Source: Paludisphaera rhizosphaerae (GTDB lineage Bacteria; Planctomycetota; Planctomycetia; Isosphaerales; Isosphaeraceae). Taken from it: DNA of 64,000 nucleotides. Positions 8,954 through 17,973 of the stretch are shown here, piece by piece; position 1 is the stretch's first letter; every line of letters starts with the position of its first letter. The stretch covers positions 62,001-126,000 of the forward strand of contig NZ_JAALCR010000006.1 in the NCBI RefSeq assembly GCF_011065895.1, given 5' to 3'. The position numbers and the translations under genes are program-made. The notes beneath the pieces were generated by a model, which was not told where the DNA came from, did no database searches, and was given only the letters and a program-made list of their open reading frames with translations.

Positions 8954-10845
8954 ATCTTCTGGATCGCGTTACGGAATACGGGAAGCCCATATCCAAGGTC
9001 GTCTTCCTCCCCGCCGGCGACGGGTTTCTGGCACTCTCCGGGGCCGACGATGAGATCACTCGCTGGGACGTGGCAGGCGACAAGATCGTCCGTGCCTGGT
9101 CGATCGGCGGCCGGCAGTCGGTTCAACAGAGGATCTTCGACGCCAGCGTCCACCCCGACGGCGACCGCTTCGCCTGCGTAGGCAGGGGCCGCGCGATCGA
9201 TATCCGGTCCACGGCGGACGGATCGCTCCTCTCCACTCTGGGGCGACGCCCGAAAAGCAAGAAGAGCCTGGGATATGGCAGTTGTTCATTCTCCGTCGAC
9301 GGACGGTTGATTCTGGCCTGGGCCGTGAACGACGACGGCGACACCCGTGCTTTCAACGTCGCGGACGGAGCCGAGTTTGCCTCGTTAGATGAAAATGTTT
9401 ACGACTGCGTTGTTGCCATTGCCGCGCATCCTGAAGGTGAAATCTTCGCACTCGTGGGCGCCGGGGCGGACAGCTCATGTGTACGGTTCGCGAGGTTTGA
9501 CTCCTCCAGTGTTTACAGCACCTCTCTAGATCTGGACCTGAAATACCTCGCTCAGCACATCCGATTTAGCCCGGCCGGCGATTACCTGGCCATCGTCGGC
9601 GATATCCCTCCAGTGACGTTCGACGTGGTCAAATTCCCCTCCCTCGAGCACGTCGTCCACTATCGCGTCAACGCCGACGTCGATCCCTACGACACCGACA
9701 TCCCTCTCTTCATGAAATCCGCTGCCGACGACGATGAACGGGACGTTTACGACGAAGCCCCTATCGCCAACGGACTCGCCTTCACCGGCGACGGCGCCGG
9801 GGTGATCCTCCCGGATTTCTCGGGCGATCTCGTGGAGTTCTCGCTGGCGAAGGGCGAGGAAGTCGGGCGATGGCGGGGTCACGAAAACGTCGCCACCTCG
9901 GTGGACGTCAATCGCGACTTCACGCGCTACATCAGCTCGGGTCTCGACGGCTCGTTGGCCCTCTGGGGCCGATCGAAGGCAGGTCTGCGTTCGGCAGACT
10001 CCGCGAGCAAGCCCATGACGACGGAGTTCATCGGCCTCTATAAGCAGTACGCCCCCAAGGATCTTCCATTGGGACGAAAGAGCGTGTTCATCGATCGAGC
10101 AAAGCCGGCAAGTCAGGATTCCAGCGCTGAAGCCATGCAATCTGAATCGCGGAATTCAGGGGGCTCCCCAGAAGCGACGGGCCCGACCCAGACCACGCCT
10201 GATAGCGACGGTTCGACTTCGGGGCCTTCAGAGACTGGAGCGAAAATGCTTCAGTACAGTGTGCTGGTTCGGCGGATACGGTCCGTTTGGGACCTAGCTA
10301 CGGTGATGGTCGAGGCTTCCTCCAGAGACGAAGCATCAGAGATTTGTGATGACTATTATAAGATCGCGAAGCTCGATCCCGAATGGAAGCTTGAGCGGGA
10401 CTCTATTGAAGAGAGTCACGCGGTAAACATCGAACCGCTGTCGAACCGACTCGTGAAGAAATCAGATTCGGTGGATGTTCTCTTGAAGGATGCCTCAACC
10501 TACCTCAAGACACTCTACGACCGGCTTGTCGTCGAGCCCGCCATGTATAAGATCCTCGGCAAGATGGTCCGGCTTCTCGCCGAGGGCGGGTATGACCAAC
10601 TCGGAGAAGTCGGTCAGGCGGTCGGGACCTATGAGGATCCCGAGTACCCCAAGGACTGGGACTGGAACGACTGCAACAACCTCAAGGAAGCGGTTCGGGA
10701 GCGGATCCAGGGGGCGGCGGGAGCGATCTCCGACTGGTTGAAGGCTCACCCGGAGATCACGGCGGCGAAGCGAAAGAAGTTGGAGAAGGCTCGCAAAGAT
10801 CTCGGCAAGGAAGCGGACGTTCTGGCTTCCCTCGATCTGTCATAG
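8950..10845 (+). CDS. WD40-like repeat protein with uncharacterised C-terminal domain
   Basis: About 631 residues; the ATG at 8950 overlaps the preceding small frame (GTG at 8944 is an alternative). Residues 1 to about 350 are a degenerate beta-propeller: repeats such as LSGADDEITRWDVAGD, GHENVATSVDVNRDFTRYIS and SGLDGSLALWGRS show the WD40 spacing with some Trp-Asp pairs. A Ser/Thr/Pro-rich linker (about 385-430) leads to a charged helical C-terminal domain of about 200 residues with DWDWNDCNN and a lysine-rich end. No signal peptide or membrane helix, so probably a cytoplasmic scaffold. I do not recognise the C-terminal domain. It is convergent with the metallophosphoesterase gene 66 bp away. 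Confidence 0.8.
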   Translation: MNLLDRVTEYGKPISKVVFLPAGDGFLALSGADDEITRWDVAGDKIVRAWSIGGRQSVQQRIFDASVHPDGDRFACVGRGRAIDIRSTADGSLLSTLGRRPKSKKSLGYGSCSFSVDGRLILAWAVNDDGDTRAFNVADGAEFASLDENVYDCVVAIAAHPEGEIFALVGAGADSSCVRFARFDSSSVYSTSLDLDLKYLAQHIRFSPAGDYLAIVGDIPPVTFDVVKFPSLEHVVHYRVNADVDPYDTDIPLFMKSAADDDERDVYDEAPIANGLAFTGDGAGVILPDFSGDLVEFSLAKGEEVGRWRGHENVATSVDVNRDFTRYISSGLDGSLALWGRSKAGLRSADSASKPMTTEFIGLYKQYAPKDLPLGRKSVFIDRAKPASQDSSAEAMQSESRNSGGSPEATGPTQTTPDSDGSTSGPSETGAKMLQYSVLVRRIRSVWDLATVMVEASSRDEASEICDDYYKIAKLDPEWKLERDSIEESHAVNIEPLSNRLVKKSDSVDVLLKDASTYLKTLYDRLVVEPAMYKILGKMVRLLAEGGYDQLGEVGQAVGTYEDPEYPKDWDWNDCNNLKEAVRERIQGAAGAISDWLKAHPEITAAKRKKLEKARKDLGKEADVLASLDLS

Positions 10846-10911
10846 CAGTGACTGCAAGCCCATCGCAAATCGTGTCATCTTCGTGATTCCGCGTGGAGGG
10901 CGGGCGGCTCG

Positions 10912-12162
10912 TCACGGCTTCGTCCAGGACTGCTCCGCGCCGACGGTCCCGTTCGACTGGAAGCGTCGAATGCGGAGGGTCTTCGGGGCGGCGTCGACGC
11001 GGAGGACGGTGGCCCTGGCGAGGGGGTGGGCGTCGCCGATGAAGACGGGGAACTGGAAGCCCTTGGACGGGTCGGGGTGGGGTGGGACGACGTCGGCGCG
11101 GTGGTTGTGGGCGCAGACGGCCAGGTCGATCTTGCCGGCGTCGAAGAGGGGGACGAACAGCTTCTCGACGCGCGTCGGGCCGTACCACTTCTTGTCGAGC
11201 GGCGTGCGGTAGTCGGGCGGGATGTGCTCGACGACGACGTGCCAGGTCGCCGCCTTGTAGACGTCGGAGGCGATCTCCTTCGCGAGCCAGTCGCGCTCCT
11301 CTTCCATGTACGTATCGAAATCGTTGAGGCCGCTGTATTCCTTGCTGGAATCGGGCTTGTCCTCGCCCGAGTCGAGCAGCAGGAGCCGGAGCGGGCCGAA
11401 GGTCATGGCGGCGTAATAGCGGTCTTCCGGCAGCAGCAGATATTCGTGCAGTCGGCGGGCCATCGCGCCTCGGGTCTCGTGGTTACCGCGGAGGAAGTAG
11501 CAGGGGATCCCCTTCGAGGCGAACCAGGCCATCGGCAGGAGGAGGCTTTCGACCACCTGCTGCTCGGTCATCGGGTCGGTGAGGACGTCGCCGTTGAAGA
11601 CCATGAAGTCGACGCCCGGCCCTGGCAGCGGGGTGAGCAGCGGATAGAACTGGATCCGGTCGTGGACGTCGTTGAAGACCAGGAACGAGGCCGAGCCGTC
11701 GGCGTGGCGGATCGGCGGGATGCGGACCTCCTTCGACGTCGTCGGCTCGCCGTAGACCACCTGGTAGGGCTTGAACGTCGTGATCGGCCGCGAAACCGCC
11801 CGCAGGCGCAGGGGCTTCGACGGGTCGTAGCCCTTGAGGACGGCCTTCTGGACGGTCGAGTTCGCCTGCACCAGGCCATAGCGGGACGTGGAGGCGTTCT
11901 TCCAGGCGACCTGGGTGTCGGGCTCCGCGTCCTGGGTCCACTCGACGCGGCCGTCGCCGGGGCCGGAGGTCATCCAGCCGACGCCGACGGCGTCGCCGGC
12001 GAGGAGCTGGATCCAGGGCGGCACGGTGATGAAGCCCTCGCCGCGGAGGGCGAGGATCTCGTCGCGGGCGGTTTTCTCGGCCGGCGTGATCTCCGGGCGT
12101 TGCTGGGCGAGGGCCGTCGGTGCGATGGCGGCCAGGGCCGCGAGCGCGAGCAGGCGTTTCAT
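10912..12162 (-). CDS. secreted metallophosphoesterase (purple acid phosphatase-like)
   Basis: 416 residues with a Sec signal peptide (MKRLLALAALAAIAPTALAQ). An N-terminal fibronectin-like segment (about 45-150) precedes the calcineurin-like phosphoesterase core: FNDVHD, FNGDV, the block FLRGNHETRG, VVVEHIPP and CAHNHRAD supply the expected Asp/Asn/His ligands of a two-metal site. This order matches bacterial purple-acid-phosphatase-like enzymes that hydrolyse phosphate esters in the periplasm. It is downstream of the XylR-like regulator gene by 34 bp on the same strand, so they may be co-transcribed, an unusual pairing of a sugar-type regulator with a phosphoesterase. Confidence 0.9.
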   Translation of the reverse strand: MKRLLALAALAAIAPTALAQQRPEITPAEKTARDEILALRGEGFITVPPWIQLLAGDAVGVGWMTSGPGDGRVEWTQDAEPDTQVAWKNASTSRYGLVQANSTVQKAVLKGYDPSKPLRLRAVSRPITTFKPYQVVYGEPTTSKEVRIPPIRHADGSASFLVFNDVHDRIQFYPLLTPLPGPGVDFMVFNGDVLTDPMTEQQVVESLLLPMAWFASKGIPCYFLRGNHETRGAMARRLHEYLLLPEDRYYAAMTFGPLRLLLLDSGEDKPDSSKEYSGLNDFDTYMEEERDWLAKEIASDVYKAATWHVVVEHIPPDYRTPLDKKWYGPTRVEKLFVPLFDAGKIDLAVCAHNHRADVVPPHPDPSKGFQFPVFIGDAHPLARATVLRVDAAPKTLRIRRFQSNGTVGAEQSWTKP

Positions 12163-12196
12163 GGGTCGTTTCTCCGAGAGTGAGCGCCGGGAGCGT

Positions 12197-13402
12197 TCAG
12201 AGGGTCGCTTCGCGGGCGCGGTCGCGGGCGTGCTGCTGGCGGTAGGCGGCGGGGGTGACGCCGGTGGCCTGGCGGAAAACGGTGCTCATGTAGCCCAGGT
12301 AGGTGAACCCGGCGCGTTCGGCGACGGCCTCGTAGCCCAGGTCGGTCTCGACGAGGAGTTGCTCGACGCGGCGGATCCGCTCGCGGGCGATGGTCTCGTG
12401 GATCGTCCGGCCGATCTCCTCGCGGAACAGGCGCTGGAGCTTGCTGCGCGAGACGGTGACGTGTCGCAGGACGTCGTCGACGCGGATGCCCTGGCAGGCG
12501 TGGTCGCGGATGTAGCGGACGGCCTCGGCGACGCAGGGGTCCTCGATGGCCGTGATCTCGGTCGAGCGTCGGACGGAGACACCCAGCGGGGGGATCGTCA
12601 ACAACTCGCGTGGGGGGCGTTCGCCCTTCATCATGCGGTCGAGCAAGGCGGCCGCCTGGTAGCCGATGGCGGCGCAGTCGGGGATCACGCTGGAGAGGGG
12701 CGGGTTGGCCATCTCGCAGGCGAGCGTCTCGTCGTCGGCCCCCACGACGGCGACCTCCTCCGGGACCGAAACCCCGGCGCGGCGGCAAGCTTCCAGCGCC
12801 TGGATACCTCGGAAGTCGTTGCAGGTCATCAGACCCAGCGGCTTGGGGAGCGAGGCGATCCAGCGCGAGGCGGTCTCCATCTCCTCTTCCCAGGCGGGGA
12901 GCTGGTGGCCCCACGACGCCGTCTGGCCGCCGCGGTAAAGCCGGCACTCAAAGCCCTCGCGACGGACGCGCTCGGCGAAGCCCTCGTAGTTGGCCGAGGA
13001 CCAGCGGAAGCCGGGGTAGCCGAAGAAGCCGAAGCGCTTGAACCCGCGTTCCAGCAGGTGTTCGGCCGCCAACGCGCCGATCGCCCTGTGATCGCTCTGA
13101 ATGTGCGGGCGCCCCCCCTGGTCGTCGAGGTCGACGATCGGAACGCGACGCGTGGGGCGGACCCCCTTCAACCCGTGGGAGACGCCCAGGATGATCCCGT
13201 CGCCGTCCCACGAATTCAGCCAGGGCGGGAGCGGATCCTGTCGTGACCGAGGTTCGAAATAGAACGTCCAGGGCCCGTGCTCATGCGCGTAGCGGGCGAT
13301 CCCCTGCAGGATCTTGCGGCCGTACGCCATCGAGGTCTGGACCACCAGGGCGACGTGCGGGGGCCCGTCGCGTCGGCAGGCGGGGGGCGGAGGTCCAGGC
13401 AT
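12197..13402 (-). CDS. XylR-like transcriptional regulator (LacI-type sensor plus AraC DNA-binding domain)
   Basis: 401 residues. The N-terminal two thirds (about 18-290) are a periplasmic-binding-protein/LacI-type ligand domain: VALVVQTSMAYGRKILQGI, GFFGYPGFRWSS, LGLMTCNDFRGIQALEACRRAG and VAVVGADDETLACEM. The last 100 residues are an AraC/XylS double helix-turn-helix (VSRSKLQRLFREEIGRT ... GYMSTVFRQATGVTPAAYR). This architecture is that of E. coli XylR, which activates genes on binding xylose. In planctomycetes the family is much expanded and the ligands are mostly unknown. The gene is 34 bp upstream of the metallophosphoesterase gene. Its first residues (Pro/Arg-rich) are uncertain; the start could lie a few codons downstream. 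Confidence 0.92.
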   Translation of the reverse strand: MPGPPPPACRRDGPPHVALVVQTSMAYGRKILQGIARYAHEHGPWTFYFEPRSRQDPLPPWLNSWDGDGIILGVSHGLKGVRPTRRVPIVDLDDQGGRPHIQSDHRAIGALAAEHLLERGFKRFGFFGYPGFRWSSANYEGFAERVRREGFECRLYRGGQTASWGHQLPAWEEEMETASRWIASLPKPLGLMTCNDFRGIQALEACRRAGVSVPEEVAVVGADDETLACEMANPPLSSVIPDCAAIGYQAAALLDRMMKGERPPRELLTIPPLGVSVRRSTEITAIEDPCVAEAVRYIRDHACQGIRVDDVLRHVTVSRSKLQRLFREEIGRTIHETIARERIRRVEQLLVETDLGYEAVAERAGFTYLGYMSTVFRQATGVTPAAYRQQHARDRAREATL

Positions 13403-13522
13403 GCGTACCGGCCTTGATCGAGGTTTGACGAGGAGAGGCGTCGCGTCGGATTTCTACTCTACATGTTTACGAACTCTCCTTTATGGTAGCCGGCAGGCCG
13501 TTCCGGGGCCAGGCGACGCAAA

Positions 13523-13699
13523 CCGAAAGTTAGAAAACGAATATCGAATATTGAATTGCTCGTGTGTTCGGTCGGTTCTACCGTGGTCTCTCTCTCCCTT
13601 CTCCGGTCTGGATCGAATCCGGTCCAAACTTTTCGCTCAGGGCGTGCGGTTCAGCGCGCCGGTATCTCGCCTGGCTTAATCGCCGTGGAGTGTCTCCGT
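13523..13699 (+). promoter_or_regulatory. duplicated leader/promoter region, copy 1
   Basis: The 177 nt before the first DUF1559 start align without obvious length change to the 177 nt before the second DUF1559 gene (15453-15629). Both open with CCGAAAGTTAGAAA, pass through GAATATTGAATTG or GAAAATTGAATTG, and end in CGCCGTGGAGT just before the ATG. Conservation of non-coding sequence implies that promoter and 5' untranslated region were duplicated with the genes, or are under selection. Confidence 0.6.
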
Positions 13700-14722
13700 A
13701 TGACCGCGATCCCATGCAAAGCTCGCCCTCGGGCTTTCACGCTGATCGAACTACTCGTCGTCATCGCCATTATCGCCGTTTTGATCGCCCTGCTGCTCCC
13801 AGCCGTGCAGGCCGCCCGCGAAGCGGCTCGCCGCGCCCAGTGCACCAACAACCTCAAGCAGATGGGTTTGGCTTTTCACAACTACATGAGTGCGGTCGGC
13901 GCCCTGCCGCCGCCGAAGATCTACTCGGGGAGCTGCAGCTACGGGCTCAACCCCAACGGCTTCGTCCTGAATACGACGGCGTTCTCCCTCATCCTGCCGT
14001 ACTTCGAGCAGACCACGCTGTCGAACGCCTACAACTACATGCAGGCCTCAAACAACACGAATTTCGGCGGCGTGAACACGGTGGTGGTCGGCTCGGAAGT
14101 CGTGAACACGACGGTCGTCGGCGCGATGGTCAGCTCGTTCTGGTGCCCCAGCGACGTGGAGCCGGACGCGCCGAACGACGCCTCGACCGGGAGCTACCAC
14201 CGCAACCTCACCCGGCGATCCAATTACCTTTTGAATTGTACCGTTTACACCGACTACTACTGCCCGGGCAGCGGCTCCAAGGTCTATGCCGCGAACTCCT
14301 CTCAGATGGGCCCCTTCTACAACGACACCTCGGCGTCGATCGCCGCGATGACTGACGGCACCAGCAACACGATGCTCGCCGGCGAGTCGGTCAACGGGTA
14401 TTCGAAGTATTCCTCGGCGTACGGCCCGTACTGGGGGTCGGGCACGCACACGGCGGTCCACGGCCGCATCGATCCGCCCAGCAGCACGTCGGCGATCTCG
14501 TTCCTCCCCAACGCCGGCTCCGGCTACCTCTATCCCGCTGCGACCGAATTTCAGAAAAAGGCTCCGTACGCCTGGGTCTTCTCCAGCAAACACTCCGGCG
14601 GCGTGAACATGCTGATGGGCGACGGCAGCGTCCGGTTCATCAAGAACTCCATCAGCGTCTACACCTGGTGGAGCGTCGCGACCATGGCCGGCGGGGAAAT
14701 CGTCAGCGCCGACGCTCTGTGA
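13700..14722 (+). CDS. DUF1559 protein with type IV pilin-like N-terminus (cassette copy 1)
   Basis: 340 residues from the ATG at 13700 (the frame is open from 13556, inside the leader). The N-terminal prepilin signal [20 protein letters not shown] and the adjoining [18 protein letters not shown] with [14 protein letters not shown] are the DUF1559 hallmark found in large planctomycete paralogue families. The C-terminus has the conserved [18 protein letters not shown]-x-G-G/G-D-G element. A prepilin peptidase should process it before the Phe; it is probably a secreted, pseudopilin-like surface protein. It is 77% or so similar by eye to the copy at 15630. A lipoprotein gene follows 89 bp downstream. 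Confidence 0.93.
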   Translation: MTAIPCKARPRAFTLIELLVVIAIIAVLIALLLPAVQAAREAARRAQCTNNLKQMGLAFHNYMSAVGALPPPKIYSGSCSYGLNPNGFVLNTTAFSLILPYFEQTTLSNAYNYMQASNNTNFGGVNTVVVGSEVVNTTVVGAMVSSFWCPSDVEPDAPNDASTGSYHRNLTRRSNYLLNCTVYTDYYCPGSGSKVYAANSSQMGPFYNDTSASIAAMTDGTSNTMLAGESVNGYSKYSSAYGPYWGSGTHTAVHGRIDPPSSTSAISFLPNAGSGYLYPAATEFQKKAPYAWVFSSKHSGGVNMLMGDGSVRFIKNSISVYTWWSVATMAGGEIVSADAL

Positions 14723-14811
14723 GTCTGGTCGGCCCATCGGACCCCCACTCCGCTTCGCGGCGGCGTCCCGATTGACCAGGACGCCGCTCGCTTTTTCCAC
14801 GGGAGAGCCCC

Positions 14812-15336
14812 ATGGTTTTCCAGAAGACGATGCGATTCATCATCCCTCTGGCCGTCCTGATCATGACAGTCGGCTGCGGCGATGAGGATTCCTCGATCTC
14901 CCTGGCGCCCGTCAAGGGAAAGATCACGATGAACGGCGAGGCTCTGGCGAACGCGCAGATCGCCTTCGTCCCCGATCCCTCCAACAAGGACCAGACGCCG
15001 GGGGGCGACGTCACCGGGCCCGCCGGCACCTATCTCGCCCGTTTCAAGACCCGCTCGGGCCTTGCTCCCGGCAAGTACAAGGTCAGCATCTCGCCGCCCG
15101 AAGATACGGGTGATCTGAAGATTGACGCCGCCCTGCAGGAGGACTTCAAGGACGATCCCTTCATGCTGGGCGAGATGAAGAAGGGCCTCGCCGCCACCGG
15201 CAAGGCCCGCGGCAAGCGTCCCCCTCAGCCGAAGGTGGAATTCGACGCCGAGGTGGAGGCCGACGGCTCGACGATCGATCACGACGTCAAGCGGGCGGGC
15301 CAGGACGCTGCAAAGACCGCGACCCTCGGTCGCTGA
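14812..15336 (+). CDS. small transthyretin-like lipoprotein (cassette copy 1)
   Basis: 174 residues with a lipoprotein signal (lipobox IMTVGC near residues 17-22), so it should be lipid-anchored after signal peptidase II cleavage. The mature part starts with [20 protein letters not shown], the beta-sandwich start common to carboxypeptidase-regulatory/transthyretin-like planctomycete lipoproteins that sit next to DUF1559 genes, and has GTYLARF and LAPGKYKV strands. No enzymatic motif. Its constant position after DUF1559 genes suggests that the pair works together at the cell surface; the function is not known. Confidence 0.88.
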   Translation: MVFQKTMRFIIPLAVLIMTVGCGDEDSSISLAPVKGKITMNGEALANAQIAFVPDPSNKDQTPGGDVTGPAGTYLARFKTRSGLAPGKYKVSISPPEDTGDLKIDAALQEDFKDDPFMLGEMKKGLAATGKARGKRPPQPKVEFDAEVEADGSTIDHDVKRAGQDAAKTATLGR

Positions 15337-15452
15337 CCGGGGCCTCTTGCGGGGGAGAGGATTCGCCGATGAGCCCTTCGGACGAGTCGAATCGTCGCCG
15401 GTCAGACTCTCGAACCTCGGCCGAACGCGCGCCGGGTGAGAGAGCGTTCAGG

Positions 15453-15629
15453 CCGAAAGTTAGAAATCGAATGCCGAAAATTGAATTGCCGGCCGCGGCT
15501 GACGAATCTACCTTGGGTTCCACTCTCCTTTCCCTTGTTCGGATTGATTCCGATCCTCGGCTCTTCCCGTGGCGTGCGATCCCGCGCGCCGATACCTCGC
15601 CCGCCCTTCTCGCCGTGGAGTTTTATCGA
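15453..15629 (+). promoter_or_regulatory. duplicated leader/promoter region, copy 2
   Basis: Second copy of the 177-nt leader described at 13523-13699, at the same distance from its DUF1559 start. The shared blocks are the CCGAAAGTTAGAAA start, an AT-richer ATTGAATTG, a pyrimidine-rich CTCTC stretch and the terminal GCCGTGGAGT. The AT-richer part is the best candidate for the promoter. Confidence 0.6.
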
Positions 15630-16691
15630 ATGAGCGCGACCCCTCGCAGCGCCCCTCGTCGGGCGTTCACTCTGATCGAGCTGCTCGTCGTCATCGCGAT
15701 CATCGCCGTGTTGATCGCCCTGCTCTTACCGGCCGTTCAGGCCGCCCGCGAGGCCGCGCGGCGCGCCCAGTGCACCAACAACTTGAAGCAGATGGGTCTG
15801 GCCTTCCACAACTACCTCAGCGCCGTCGGCGCCTTTCCTCCGGCTAAGATCTATTCGGGCAGCTGCCTCTACCTGAATCCTGGTGGGCAGGTCTTGAACA
15901 CCACGGCCTTCGTGATGATCCTGCCGTACTTCGAGCAGACGGCGCTGGCCAACGCCTACAACTACATGCAGGCGGGGAACAACACGTACTTCGGCTCCAG
16001 CCCGAACACCATCGTCATCGGCTCGGACCTGGTCAACACGACGGTCTGCAGCACGATGGTCAGCTCGTTCTGGTGCCCCAGCGACGTCGAGCCCGACGCC
16101 CCGACCGACGCCAACACGGCGGCGAATTGGCCCTATCGCCGGATCCTCGCCCGGCGCGCCAACTACCAGCTCAACTGCACCAACCTGACCGACTACTACT
16201 GTCCGGGCAGCGGCACGAACGTCTATGCTGCGAATTCGGCGGCTCGCGGGGCCTTCTACAATGACATGGCCACGACCATCGCCGCGATGACCGACGGCAC
16301 CAGCAACACGTTCCTCGCCGGCGAGTCGGTCAACGGCATCTCGAAGTACGACCAGGGATCGACCACCGCGCCGATTTCGCCGCCCCGTTTCGGCCCCTAC
16401 TGGGGGTCGGGCACGCACACGGCGGTCCACGGCCGCATCGACCCGCCCAGCAGCACGTCGGCGATCTCGTTCTTGCCCAACGCCGGGTCGGGTTACCTCT
16501 ACCCCGCTTCCTCGGAGTTCGGCAAGAAAGCTCCGTACGCCTGGACCTTCTCCAGCAAGCACTCCGGCGGGCTGAACATGCTGATGGGCGACGGCAGCGC
16601 CCGGTTCATCAAGAATTCCATCAGCGTCTACACCTGGTGGAGCGCCGCCACGATCGCCGGCGGCGAAATCATCAGCTCGGACGCCTTCTGA
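15630..16691 (+). CDS. DUF1559 protein with type IV pilin-like N-terminus (cassette copy 2)
   Basis: 353 residues from the ATG at 15630. Prepilin signal [36 protein letters not shown] and the C-terminal [17 protein letters not shown] identify DUF1559. It is a recent paralogue of the protein at 13700: long stretches are identical (for example [14 protein letters not shown] and [19 protein letters not shown]), with a 14-residue insertion after NGISKYDQ. The first 87 codons of the longer open frame are the conserved leader and not protein. Followed 88 bp on by its lipoprotein gene, as in copy 1. Confidence 0.93.
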   Translation: MSATPRSAPRRAFTLIELLVVIAIIAVLIALLLPAVQAAREAARRAQCTNNLKQMGLAFHNYLSAVGAFPPAKIYSGSCLYLNPGGQVLNTTAFVMILPYFEQTALANAYNYMQAGNNTYFGSSPNTIVIGSDLVNTTVCSTMVSSFWCPSDVEPDAPTDANTAANWPYRRILARRANYQLNCTNLTDYYCPGSGTNVYAANSAARGAFYNDMATTIAAMTDGTSNTFLAGESVNGISKYDQGSTTAPISPPRFGPYWGSGTHTAVHGRIDPPSSTSAISFLPNAGSGYLYPASSEFGKKAPYAWTFSSKHSGGLNMLMGDGSARFIKNSISVYTWWSAATIAGGEIISSDAF

Positions 16692-16779
16692 TCGTCGTCG
16701 CGACGAAGACCAGACGCACCAGTCCGCCCCGCGGCGCTCTTGTCCTCAAGAGCGCCGCCCAGCTTTTCGCGAGGGCTCC

Positions 16780-17295
16780 ATGGATTTCCTGAAGACGACG
16801 AAACGGCTCGTCCCCATCGCGGCGCTCCTGATTGTGACCGGTTGCGGCGACGAGGATTCCGCGATCTCTCTCGTCCCCGTGAAGGGGACGATCACGATGA
16901 ACGGCGAACCTCTGGCGAACGCCCAGATCGCCTTCGTCCCTGATCCTTCCAACAAGGACCAGACGCCGGGGGGCGACGTCACCGGGCCCGCCGGCACCTA
17001 TCTCGCCCGTTTCAAGTCGCGGTCGGGGTTGGCCCCCGGCAAGTACAAGGTCAAGGTCGCCCCGCCCGAAGTCAGCGATGTCAAGGCGGATTCCGTCGCC
17101 GCCGAGGCCTTCAAGGACGACCCCTTCATGCTGGGCGAGATGAGAAAAGCCGCGCCCAAACCCCGCAGTAAGCGAGCGCCCGAGCCCGAGGTCGAGTTCG
17201 ACGCTCAGGTGGAGGCCGGCGGCTCGCCGATCGACTACGACGTCAAGCGTTCGGCTTCAGCGGCGACTGCCATCAAGCAGACCAACGCCAAGTAA
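16780..17295 (+). CDS. small transthyretin-like lipoprotein (cassette copy 2)
   Basis: 171 residues, lipobox LLIVTGC; paralogue of the lipoprotein at 14812, with the block from GDEDS through [19 protein letters not shown] nearly unchanged. Divergence is concentrated in the C-terminal basic region (RSKRAPEPEVEFDAQ versus [14 protein letters not shown]). The same role as copy 1 is expected. The 26-bp gap to the next lipoprotein gene suggests an operon of DUF1559, this gene and the third lipoprotein. Confidence 0.88.
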   Translation: MDFLKTTKRLVPIAALLIVTGCGDEDSAISLVPVKGTITMNGEPLANAQIAFVPDPSNKDQTPGGDVTGPAGTYLARFKSRSGLAPGKYKVKVAPPEVSDVKADSVAAEAFKDDPFMLGEMRKAAPKPRSKRAPEPEVEFDAQVEAGGSPIDYDVKRSASAATAIKQTNAK

Positions 17296-17321
17296 CAGGC
17301 CCACTGTCCGAGGGATCGTCC

Positions 17322-17876
17322 ATGAACGCCCGCAACTCCTCCCGACTCGCCGCTCTCTGGCTGTTTGCCGCCCTGGCCGCCGGCTGCGGCGGCAATTCGG
17401 ACGATTTCATGGACGAGCGTCTCGCCATGCTCGAGAAGCTCGTCCCCGCTTCCGGGACGGTCAAGGTCGGCGGTAAACCCCTCAAAGGCGTGGTCGTCAC
17501 GTTCTTGCCGAAAGAATGGACCTCGTCCGTAGGCGAGACCGACGACGAGGGCCGCTTTGAGTTGATGACGGCCAGCCGACCAGGGGGCCTGCCGGGCGAA
17601 TACAAGGTCGCCCTGAGCTATCTGGTCTCGGCCGACGGCCGGGTCCTCGGGGCCTCATCTCGAGGCGGCATGGTTCCCGACCCGGCCATCGCCACGGCCG
17701 TCGAGAACATCCCTCCCAACTTCTCCTCGCTCGATAAGACCACCCTGAGCGCCGTCATCCCTCCGGAAGGCTCCACGAACCTCACCTTCGAAGTCGACGT
17801 TCAGGTCGAGCCCGCCAAACCCAAGGCTGAGCCGAAGGAAGAGTCCGAGAAGCCCGCCGAGGCTCCTCAGAACTGA
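17322..17876 (+). CDS. third transthyretin-like lipoprotein
   Basis: 184 residues with lipobox ALAAGC and then GTVKVGGKPLKGVVVTFLP, a carboxypeptidase-regulatory/transthyretin-like beta-sandwich of the same broad family as the two preceding lipoproteins but clearly more divergent. The middle has GRFELMTASRPGGLPGEYKVAL. The C-terminus is a Pro/Lys/Glu-rich tail (EPAKPKAEPKEESEKPAE) that may be disordered. It closes the DUF1559 operon and precedes the ketoacyl synthase by 97 bp. Confidence 0.85.
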   Translation: MNARNSSRLAALWLFAALAAGCGGNSDDFMDERLAMLEKLVPASGTVKVGGKPLKGVVVTFLPKEWTSSVGETDDEGRFELMTASRPGGLPGEYKVALSYLVSADGRVLGASSRGGMVPDPAIATAVENIPPNFSSLDKTTLSAVIPPEGSTNLTFEVDVQVEPAKPKAEPKEESEKPAEAPQN

Positions 17877-17973
17877 TCGCGACTTCCCGCCCATCCCCCT
17901 CGTCTTGACGTTGAAGGACGGTCGTCCTATCATTCGTCGCGATCACGGGGGGAAGGGTGTGGAGGACTTCGCG

